Shown here: piece by piece, positions 46,276 through 58,200 of the stretch | Numbering within the stretch: position 1 is the first letter of the stretch | How the letters are laid out: each line of letters opens with the position of its first letter | Translations under genes and position numbers: made by a program | From: Patiria pectinifera | Taxonomy: Eukaryota > Echinodermata > Asteroidea > Valvatida > Asterinidae | Assembly (NCBI GenBank): GCA_029964075.1 | Contig: CM057149.1 | Location: 30,952,197-31,016,196 of the forward strand | DNA: 64,000 bases | Direction of reading: 5' to 3' | Notes under the pieces: generated by a model | The model's input: only the letters and a program-made list of their open reading frames with translations | Database searches by the model: none | What the model was told of the DNA's origin: nothing

Positions 46276-49200
46276 ATGAATGAAGCAGCTGTAGAAGACA
46301 TGGCGTCTTACTTGTGCCCTGGCCAAGTAGGGAATGCATCATCGTGGTACAGCGTCTCAGTTTGCCGGGCAGACTACTTGAGCTGCATCCCGCATCTTGG
46401 CTTCATCCTCCTCACCTCCATCCTCCTGCTTGTCTACCGATGTTTTCCTAGACTGAGACGGGACAAGACACCGTACACCCTCCACTACCCCTGCCACCAC
46501 ACCCGCTGGCTCCTGCTGTTCACCCTCCTCTTCGCCTTGACCTTCTTCATCCTGGAAGGGGTGCTGTCGGATTTCAAGTCCCCCCGAAGCCCAACCCAGC
46601 CCCACCTGTACCTTCCGGCAAGCTGTGCCTTCCTGGCAGTTGCGCTGGCCTGCGTGTACTACCATCATGCAGAGGCCTGGCTGAGACCAGGGTTCGCCTG
46701 GGTCTTGCTGGCCTACTGGGGGCTCGCTCTAGCCGGGGAAGGCTTCAGACTGGCTAGCTGGATGGAAGACCTTGACAACATTGACGTTAGAATCGTTCGC
46801 TTTGATGCTATCGTATTTATGGTTTCTACATATGCAGTATTGTTTCTTGTTGAGCTATGTGCAATGATTGTAATGATGGTAAGTGCTAAGGTCAATGATT
46901 CACTAAGGCCCGCGAAAAAATTATATATTGTTTACGGTTACCCGACCTACCCTATATTTACGACTGCGACCCTAAAATGTTTATCGGCAAGTTAAAAAAA
47001 AAAATTGAAAAAAAAAAAATCCTGTTTTTTTTTTCTGTCTTCACAAAACGCCTTTCAACAATCAAAACGCCTTGTTTTTAGAAGTTCCCTTTGCGATTAC
47101 AAATTCCCTTGTCGATTTGCTATCACGGTGATGACGACACGTGCGTAAATGCTCAATGCAGCAATTTTTTCCTCTCTTTTTTGGTATTTAAAGTTTAATA
47201 AAAACACTGGAACCAAGGACCTTTTAGAACTGAGACAACGAAATTATGCTTGTACGTACATGTACATGTATTTTAATCTTTTCTTGTGTTTTTCTCCTTT
47301 CTTCTGGCTTTTTATATCTCACTTGCATTTAATTTTGTCAATCAGTTTCTGAGGCGTTCCAAACACAAGAGTCTACCAGATGATCTATTGAAGCCGGACA
47401 TGAAGTATTACATGAGGTAAATGAATGATAACAATGCCCCCTCCCAGTAACCGCTTCCCCCTGCCCCCTCTTTCATTTTGCGCTCCCCTCTTACCTCATT
47501 ATTGTAGTTTGTGTTTATTGATCACATTTATACCATTGAATTCCAATTCACTTTTCCCGACAGATATGTGAGTTTTCCGTCGCTGATATTCTTCACCTGG
47601 CCGGGTTGGCTGTTGCGTGTGGGTTACCAACACCCTCTGGAGATAAGCGATTTAGGCAGTTTGCCCGAAATGAGTACTTCTCGCTCCAATGAGAAAAACT
47701 TTGAGTTTTATCTGCAGAAAGAAAAGGTATACATGTACATGTGAATGCTTTTCGGACTGTAAAGTGACTCTTTTTACATGTATGCGTGATTTCAACATTT
47801 GAAAACATCTTTCCATTTTTTCTGATGAACGTGTTTCATACATCACCAGTGTTGCTTTTTTGATCTGTGCGAAAACCATACCAAGGCTTATGTAATGTTG
47901 AAGTGCATATCTTAAAGTCAAAGTACATGTACATGTTTAACACCATATGTGATGCGATCAAGCTAAATGAGTCGTTTGTCGGGAACTTTCATTTGGAGAT
48001 ACAGGCCAAAATAGGGCCACTTCACATCACTTCATCACATCTCTTGGTGTTCCAACTTCCATAATTTTTGAACTAAAGATGGTAACAGCATGCAGTTTTC
48101 ACAGGAGTATTGTTGAGATTGTGCTTTTTTCAGGATGGAGGAAGGCAACCCAAGGAACCATTGCTAGCTTTTTTTTCTTCTTTTTTTTTTTTTTTTATAG
48201 TTGATGGCCCTTGAAAGATGTAAGTGCAAAGAATAGACCAATGGGTCCCTTCACATTAGTGCCAAATTTTGGAGGACTCGGGAAGTTTCTCAGCAAAAGT
48301 TTCCAGTGTAGGGCAGTGTAGATGGAACATTTTTGACAGGGGGGGGAAGGGACGTTATTAATATATCTCCATTACACTAGATTGTTGAAAGAAAAATATT
48401 CAGTTTAGGAGACGGAGGGGGGAGAGGCAATATGTCCCCTCCTACCCCAACTTCCACAGCCTAGGCCAGCTCTTGAGCTAAGGTTAATTAATTGTCAGTA
48501 TTAATATTTTGGATTGCTAGTGGTCACAGAATGCTGCAACTACACATTTAATGATTAAACCGCCCTGAATCCTTCAAAATCCTCTTTGCCAAAGTGGAGG
48601 AATTTGTAGGATTGAGGTTACATGGCAAAAGTATGTTACTGATTTCGTAGGATGCACTTTGTCAAGGTTTTGGGCCGGACCTTGTGTTGTTTTTGCTCAG
48701 CCATGCATAAATATAGGCCTGGATTATGCTTGAAATTTTCCGTATTGCTCCAGGATGTCACTGGTCTAGCCTCAACATATTGACAGTCACTGCCGCAGGA
48801 TTTTGCAGGATTCAGGCAGTGGTCACCCCTCCATGGACTATATTCAAGAAATAATGGAGGAATATGCAGGATTGAGGCTAATGGGCCTATGCTATTTTTT
48901 CCATGAAGCCAATTGCAGGATTTTGCAGGATTGACGCTACATCCTGGCAAAAAGGTCCAGGGAGTTAGAATTACATTTCTTTCGCCTTTTTTTTTGCAGG
49001 AGAGAGCTGCCAAGTTGGGCGGTCCGGAACACTTCTCCTTATATCGTGTCCTCTTCAGGGCTTATCTTGGCTGGCAAGTGGCGTCGTTCCTTCTGAAAAC
49101 CCTGGCGGATGTCCTTCAATTCATCGTTCCTCTCACTGTTGGGGGAATTGTCACCTACGCAACGGTGCTGTACTATGAAAAGGAGAAAACAACTGATGAA

Positions 49201-52200
49201 GTAAAAATTTGGTTTTTTGTTTTTTGTTTTTTGAAACTTTTTTAATTTGCAGCAGAGTCTCCCCCCATTTTCAGGAGTTCAAGTTGGTCCTTTTCTTCCA
49301 CTTGCTGTCCTGTCCTAAGAAAAAAAAATCATAGGTTGAAAGTCAATATTTTGAATCATAATTTTCACCGGGAATCAATTGGAATGGAAAAGGATGTGTC
49401 AAACTTTTGGTTACAAAGTCATTCAGTCAATGAATCTCCAAATTGCAATCTTGCCAAGGGCTCTTTTGCATTTTTACTGTGTAGGTTACTGAGCTATTTT
49501 GTAAAAACCTATTCAAGTGCTTGAGTACAATTTTTCGTACTCGTACTCATGAGAATGTACTCGTACTTGTACTCGCACGCGAAAAATTACCAATACTCGT
49601 ACTCATGACAAAGTACATGTGCTTATACTCATACTTGTACTCATGCAATTGTTCTCCCACAAGAATTTTTTTTTTTCATGAAGACCAAACAGTGAAAAGA
49701 ACAAATATTCCTAAGACCGCTATTGACGTCATGCTTTGTTTACATGTGTGCTTTCCTATGAGAGCCAAGTGGGACGCGCCTAGTAAAGCACACATGTAAA
49801 CAAAGTGTGACATCATCAGGTCTTTTGTCTATTCTACTGTTTGGGCGGCTTGTGCACTTGTCTAATGCGTAGTTTGACAGCAAAAAAACCTTGAAAAGGT
49901 TTACCCGACCTTGAAAATATGTTTACCCATTGAATTATGGTCTTTGTAATGGAAAGTACTCATACTTGTATTCGTTCTCATGGGGGGAAAAGCAATTTGC
50001 CTTGTACTAATTCTCATGGAGATGTACTCGACTATTAACCACACTAGAGAAAGTACAGTACAAAAATGTGGCTTTGATTTTCTCATAGTGGAGGATTTTG
50101 GAGGATTCAGGAAACGACGTAGATAAATCACGTCAATCTCCATAAAGGGTCCATGCAATGTAATTTTGACAAACCTTGAAAATGCACCTTTGTGTCCCAT
50201 TTAACCTTATTTTCAATTTTCGTTTTGCCATTTTCAAGGGTATTTTGGTGCCTTTTTGGTGTGTATGCAAATGCAAATTTCCATATTCATGAGCAAAATT
50301 GTAAAGTGTCATTCCCGAAAGAAATTTCAATGTTACAGCTATTTTAGCACAAACAGTTGCTAAATTTGCCGTAAATTTTGGTGATTCGTTGTTATCTCAG
50401 TACATGATAATGAGCCAGTAGTGCGCAAACCTTTCTCTCAAAGGTTTTCAATGAGCATATTTTTTTGATTCACAATTTGAACAGAAAACTCCTAAACTAA
50501 ACATTGTCTTCCTGAAATGAAATCACAGCAACAGCGCTCTCAGTTGTCCAGAAAAGCATGGAAAATTTTAACCATAGTGCACTTTTCATTAAAATTGAAC
50601 AAAAAGGGATATCAAATAGTTTTCATACATTCACGAGGAGTTAGTTGCACAAAATATGTTCCTAAGAAAAAGTCATCGTATGGATCCTATATAAATCAAA
50701 TTAGGTTTTGCCCTTCACCGACGTATAAACACCGTATACTCGGTGTTTATGCAAATTAAATAAGTCATACATGTTAAGTTGCAGTCGTTTTCATTAAAAC
50801 AAAATCACGAACATGAAGATGGCAATTATTAGTGTTATCTTTTTTTGTCTGAACAGCTATCCGACTTTGTTACCGCGAATGAATTCTTCAGTGATGGTTT
50901 TGTTCTACTGTTCATCATGGGTGCCGTTGGGCTGTTGAGGGTGGTCATACTACATAGCAACTACCACTCCCTGATCTTATCTAGCATTCATGTCCGAGCT
51001 GGAGTACAGGTAGGGAATGTCTTAAGATATTGGTTGTACTTTTCTTGCAGTGTGGTGTTGTAAGGAGGCTGAGGAAGGACCGTAGAGCTATATTTACCCG
51101 AACCGAACTCAACCCATCAACGTTCAACAGCAGGTTTTGTTTAAATCTGTTGGGATAGGTACAGTACCCCTAAACTGATGGTCTTTTACACTGGGGTTGG
51201 CATACCTCCAGAAACTAAGTCCAACAGTGTGTGTGTACGATTTCCCATGTGGGTGTTGGAATTTGCCAGAATGGGTACGGTTCCTAGTAAATTATGCTGG
51301 GGAGTTGGGGTTAAATTACTAGAGTGCTAACTCCACATTCTAATGCGGGGAGAAACTTTGAAGCTGTCCTGGGCGCAGACATTTTGAATTCATGTGCGTG
51401 TTTGTGGAACATAATGAAATTAAATGGATTGAATTTTGAAAGTGTACTCTAAATGCAATGCACAAGTACAACATATGCAAACAAATTAAGTGCGTCATGA
51501 CAGTTAAAAAAATGTCACGGCAAAAGGCTCTGCAGCGGATACGCACACGCGTTTGCGTTGTTTGTGCAGATCAACATGAAACGCTAATTAACAGATCGTG
51601 CATTTCGGTTTTGGGCATATTGACTTCGATAACGCACCTGTATAGCATACAAACTCGGATATGCAAAAAGCCATACAAAAGCCATACGAAATTTCACGTT
51701 TTCCAAAGGTTTGTGCACAAAAATGGATGCGCCCAGCAGGCATCACTTTGTACATCGAGTCAGCGCTCTAGTACTTTAGTATAGCTCTATGGGAACGTTA
51801 CATTACCCAGTTGTGAACATTCCTTTGTTTGCATGTTGTTCAGAAAAACTGAAGAAAAAAATTATTTTACTCCCACTGTGAAAACTCTTTCAACCCAAAT
51901 ATTTGATCATGATTTTCGTCGAGTGTTCCTCTTCATTTTGCGTCTTCATTACCTGCACTATGTGTAAAGGCAGTGCAATCACTGTGTGGACCTCTGAACA
52001 AAGGATGTCCACATAGTGCAGATAGTGAAGACGTTGTGTGGACTTGCCCACATCCACACGATGTTTCTCCCATCTCTGAAAAATAATTTCGGAGGTATTT
52101 TGGTTTAGGGTTATGTGCCAAAGAATGAAGAGGAAAACTCAAGAAAATCATGATAAAAAATTTGGTTTGAAAGAGTTATCACGGTGCGAGTAAAATGAGT

Positions 52201-55200
52201 TTTTTCCTCCGTTTTTTTGTAACTATACGGAAACAAAAGAATGTCCACACTAGGTGTGGACTCGTGAACAAAAGTTGTCCACTCTGGTTTGCGCAGTGAC
52301 CCAGAGTGCATGCAATCAATTTCCAATCAGGAATTTGTTACCCTCGATGCCTTGCCTACTTGTACTACCTTTCTTCTTTTCTGGGAGCCATTTTGTGACA
52401 CTGCACATAGCTTCGTTTTGTTTCTATTCCTAGGCCGCAGTGTACAACAAGACCCTACGCCTGTCTGGCTGGACGGTTACCAGTGGAGCCATGACTACCG
52501 GGCAGATCACCAACTTGATGTCCATCGATGCCTTTCACCTCATGATGTTCTACCAGTACGGACAGTACGCCTACTCCTTACCCCTAATGGTCAGTGAACA
52601 TAATCCAAACCTCGCCTCTCTACTTTGGCGAATCGAGCACAATATAGGTCCCTGTTCTTCTTAAAATCAAATTCTGTTTAATATAGGCCAAAGATTAGGC
52701 CTAAAACAAGTAGTTGTGTTGCCCTCATTCGACCGATCCATGGGTGTGGCAAGCGTTGAAATGACACACTCGCATGCGCTATTATTCGTCAGTTCAGTGA
52801 CATTGCGTAGCTGTAATCGGCTGAATGAGAACAGGCGCAATTCAAAACATGACTACTCAACAATTTTGGAATTGAAATCGAGATCTTAATATATTTTTTC
52901 TCGGAATATTCAGCATTCACTGAGCTAAACCTTCATCAGGTTAGTTGTTAAGCACCCGTCCTCAGATTTTGAGCACTTTTGTTGCCTCAAAGGAAAGCAA
53001 TGCGCTATCTACCTTTAATAACGTCTACTTGATACCACATTGCAGATTGTTTGAACATTGTTGCATTTGTGATGTTAACTCTTACAGATCATTGTGTTGA
53101 TGGCCATGCTTGTCCACCTTCTGGGCGTGGCTGCCCTCATTGCGTCTGTCTGTTTCGTCATCGCTATCCCGATCCAGTATAAGCTGGCTCAGTTCCAAGC
53201 CAGGGTCCAGAAGCATGCACTGGTAAGTATCAGTGTTGTTGTCAGGTCACTTGAGTCGAGTGTGAGTCTTGAGTCACTTACGTCGAGTCAGAGAGTGAGT
53301 CTTGAGTCATTTGGTTTGAGTCCGGGTCCGAGTCACATTTCTATGAAATGGATGCGCATGGACATGGGCACACCTATAACGATATGTAAGTTATGTGCTG
53401 CCACAGAAAATAGGGAATGGGGATTTGATAACAAACTGAATCGTGAGTTGCAAGTCATTAGTGTCAAATCTGAGTCATGCTGGTCGAGTCCAAGTCCGAG
53501 TCTGAGTCTCTGCTGATGTGACTCAAGTCAGTGGTTGGGACCAGTTGACTATTTTCACCAGAACTGATTGCATTTTGTCTTATCAGGTTATCAGATTATC
53601 ACTGGTCAAGGCGCTAGTTGTTATTCATCCGGCCGTAACGCGGTAAACGATATCTTCGCTAGCGCTATGCATGCAGTCATATGTCTATGCATGCAGTGCA
53701 TTAAAAATACAGCGCGAACAGCGACCTCTCGCGGCCATGATTTTTATGTAAATCAGTTGGACCCAATCTAGCGCCTTGGTTCAATCGTCCATGTGAGGTT
53801 TTGGGGGTGGTGCTCATTATGTTAACAGCCTTAGCTGACCTTAAATGTCGTTTTCTTATTGGTCGATCGTTGCGTGGAAACTTGCATAGTGAAACGTGGC
53901 ACCGTACATATAATCCATACACGTACACGTTGTGTGTCTCTGCACACGACACCAATGCACAAAAACTGTGGTTCCTGTCACGTCCGCAAAAGGCGAATAG
54001 CTGCAAATAATTTGATGACGTCCGGATTTACCAAGGTGTGATTGGACACTCCACATATAAGCCCCGCCTACACTTATCTGTATTCGCATACGAGGTCGTG
54101 CGCTAGAAATCCAGCGCAAAATAAAGAAAAACATAAGCTTTTTCCGACGATTGAACCAAGGCGCTAGATTGGGTCCAACTGATTTGCATAGAAATGGTGG
54201 CAGCATGAGGTCTCGCAGCACAGGTGATGAGTTTTCCTGATTAGATTTGCCCTAAACTCAACAAAAAGTATGTACAAATTTTGAAGCTTTGGCACAAGTG
54301 GAATGGTCAATGTTTAAACAGTGGCTGTTGAGTAACTGGCTCATTATTGCAATGGGTCCTGCATGTGAACCGGCCCTCCAGCATTTAACACACGCCAGAA
54401 CATTTGCAATAACCCTGAACCGTAACTCCGGATTTAACATGAAAATCCTTGCTCAAAGTGAAGATAGGAGTGGGACCTAATACCCTGTGAATTTATTCTG
54501 CCTGAAATGGTATCATTTGGAAAGAAATCCATGGTTGAAAGTGGTTTCAGAAAGTGTGCCTGCAGGCACAGTGTTTTATGTGTGTTGCCCCTAAAACTGT
54601 GCAAACGTTTTCTCTGTTTTCTCAAAATGTGTAGTATCCACTGAGCTGAAACTTCAACAGGTTTAATAGTTGTTGCGCATCGTTCTTAAGATTTTAAGCA
54701 AGTTTTCGTCTAACGGCAAAATTGCAGTAAACTGCTAGGGTATCTGATTAAAACCAAATTCTCCTACCACATTCCAATTCGATCCCCTCTCTTCTCCTTC
54801 ACAGAGAATTTCTGACGAGCGGCTGAAGCAGACCCACGAGATGCTGCAAGGAATGAAGCTCATCAAGCTGTACGGCTGGGAGAGCATCTTCTGCAGTGAG
54901 ATCTCCAGCGTGCGGTACCGGGAGATCAAGAAGCTGATGAAAGCCGTCATCTTCTTCTGCATCTCAAGTGAGTTGAACTTTTGGTCCAAGATGCAGATCA
55001 TCTCTTAATATTTTTCTTTAAAATAGCGATGTGGGCTACTACTTCTGACATTCTGTCGGTTGCCTTGATAAGGTTTTCGTCCGGTAGTCCGACTAGTTGA
55101 CAAAGATTGCATTTTGTTGTGCCTGGGAAACATATTCAATAACTAACTGGGACAGTTTTAACAATTCTATTGGTGGATCACGCGTCACATGGTTGGTTTT

Positions 55201-58200
55201 AAACTGACTTTCATGAAAACCTGCCGTGCATAGAAATAACAATAGCAATTGGAAATTGGAAATAGCAAACAGGTATCACTCAGAGAGGATGTGGCTTTTT
55301 ATTGCAAAGTTACAAGTGAACCACACAGTGAAACTGACAAGGCGAATTGCTTTGTACCAGGTCTGCATCATGACTTTGGGCATGGTCCCTGGCTGCATGG
55401 CATATACAGGTTTCTGACTAGCGCCCCTAGAACAAAGATATTGACGAATTGGGGAACCACCAACATAGGGCTGGATAGCTCAGTTGGTAGAGCACCAGAC
55501 TGATTAATCCGGAGGTCGCAGGTTCAAACCCCGCTCTAGTCAAGTTTTTTGTTCAATTTTTCAAAAATAGTTCAAGCTGATTAAGTGCCTGGTTGTTATC
55601 GGTGGCCAGGCCCTTAACAGGTGTTAAACCACACGTAACATGTAACTGCTCCGTGACACTGTTATTCCCTTATTGAAGTAAATTTGGCCTGGTGACAGCA
55701 TTCATTAAAGAAATGTTGTTTATATCGAATGCACCTGTCAGTCACCCCTGCCTATCTGAGAGATTTCCTGTTTGGACTGAAAGGATCTCACAACTACATC
55801 TCATGGCTGCATTGCACATTTGTGAAAAAGTTTCCTTTTTTCTTTGTCAACAGTTCTTACAAGCTACTTTGTTCCTGCTTTTGTCACCCTATTGGTAAGT
55901 TTGGAACAGTTGGTCACAAGTATTGAGACCAGGGGCCAATTTCATAGAGCTGCTTAAGCTCAAAATTTGCTTAAGCACAAAATTTGCTTAAGCACAAAAA
56001 CGTCTTGCTTAATAAAATCAGGTTACCGGCCAAAACTCCATGCGATTGTTATGCTAAGTAAACAACCGCTAAATACCAGTCACAAGCAATGTACATCGCA
56101 TGGAGTTTTGGCCGGTAACCTAATTTTACTAAGCAATGTTTTTTCGTGCTTAACAAAATGTTGTGCTTAAACAGCTCTATGAAATTGGGCCCAGGGCCCA
56201 ATTTCATGGCTCTGCTTACCGTTAGCGAAAATCCCTGCTTACTGTCGCAGAAAACTCCATGCGTACAGTAAGCATATTTCACGGGTTAGCGAGGGATTTT
56301 GGCTTCTGCACGTGCATACATCCCGTAACTAATAATTCTGTGCTTACAGGGTTAGCGCAGAATTTTCTGCTAGTGCTGTTAGCACAGAATGGTGATCGTA
56401 AGCGCGGAAATCTGTGGTTAGTAGAGCTGTGTAAATTGGGCCCTGTTTGGGTTTCAAGGCGACCAATCCGAGCGTTTTGTATTATCTGATTACGGCCAAT
56501 TATGCAAAGATTTGCAAGAGGGTGATGTTAATTCGCTATTGGGTTTTACCCTTCGCCGACGTATTTTTATAAACACTGTATACTCAGTGTTGCCTCGAGT
56601 GATTGAAAGAAACACATAAACAAACTACTCGGGTGGGATTCGAACCCAAGACCATCTGCTTACTGGTGAAAATGTCTTACCACTTGACCACCGAGCTTGC
56701 TGGGGTCGGCTGGCTGGTTTGAATCTGATATTGCACAATGCATTACCATTTGTCCATATGATACTGTGGGGAATAAGATGCATCCAAGAAGACTGTTTAG
56801 GATATCACTTTGTTTTGGCCACATTCAGAAGAATCAAGTTTGGTTTATTCGTCACAAAAATGTAGAGTAAAGCTCTGTAATTTCTTTTTACCCTAACCCA
56901 CCTCAATCCTCCAAAATCCTCAATGCGGTTTAGGAGGATTTTGGAGGATTAAGGATGAATTGTGTTTGAGGAACACAAGGATTTTGGAGGATTGAGAATG
57001 AATGGTGTTTAAGCACATGAGGATTTTGGAGGATTGAGGATGAATGGTGTTTGAAGATTAGGATGATTTTGGAGGATTGAGGATGAATGCATTTTGAGGC
57101 AGGACTGTCTGATGATTTTGAAGGATTGAGGCGCTGGTTATCCTTCATTTCTAACATGAGTGCAAAATGTTGGGATGAGGAGGATTTTGGAGGATTGAGG
57201 ATGGTTCATAGAATAAAGGGCCTAGGGGGTTAGGGTTAATGAATTGAAATGTTGTTGATATGTCTTGGATTATTTTATCAATTCCTCAGAGCTTCATACT
57301 GTTCACTTCCTTCACCGGATCGTCGCTGACTCCTGCCATTGCCTTCACAACTCTCACCATTGTCAACCAACTGAGGTTTCCGGTCAGAAGTAAGTCTTTT
57401 ATTACCAAAACCTTAGAGATCATTCAAAATCTGCCAAACGTGATCCTACTTTGATTTTCTTTTTAACTCACTATTTACCAAATATGCTTTTATAATCCCG
57501 AACCCTCCAGGGTATTTTGGCTAAAAAGGCTGCCAAACGCAACAACATGCAACACTTGTCTAAATGACAAGCCTACCAAGTGTAGCAAGATCCATCAGGT
57601 CAAAAGTCTCGAGGCAAAATTGCCTCAGAGTCTGTGATCACCGAATGCAGCAGGATACAACTGTGGCATTGTTCAATGGGACTTAGCTCTCGTTGTTTCA
57701 GAAGCGGCCGTTTAATAAGCACTGGTGTTGCATCAACTGAATGCATCCAAGTGCACCAGACCTTAATACACCCGATGCACTGTGTGTTGCGTCTGGCAGG
57801 GTTAGAGTTATTGCCAAATGTAATGAAAGTTTTGCAGTCTAAAGAGACATCTCATGAGATTTGTATCTGGAACCCCTGTCAGTAGATCTCAGAGAGACAA
57901 GAAATTATCGTGTTTCCTAGAGAAAGTGCCAAAATGTAATGAAAGCTAAATAAATGATGAGATTTGAAGGTTTGCATGGTGGAAAGATACTAAGACAAGA
58001 TAAGTTTGCGGTAGCACCATGTGAATAAATCTCTTTTGTGAGTATATGTGGTTTCTCCTGATCACGGGCAGAGCATACTGTTCAAAACGTTGAGTCCCTC
58101 CGGTTCTTTTCAGAACCACACGTACTCACAAAAGAGATTTATTCACATGGTGCTGCCGCAAACTTACCTTGTCTTAGTAAATAAATGATGTAATCCTCCC

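Noticed and set aside
46357..46895. Minus-strand ORFs over ABCC exon 1
   Set aside because: Antisense shadows of the TMD0 exon.
52261..52664. Plus-strand ORF 52289-52597 as a separate gene
   Set aside because: It overlaps ABCC exon 6 in another frame; the frame giving [13 protein letters not shown] with splice sites on both sides is the real one.
55469..55542. Functional tRNA gene
   Set aside because: Anticodon loop of 8 nt and mismatches in the anticodon and T stems; the location in an intron among SINE-like sequences favours a pseudogene or SINE head.
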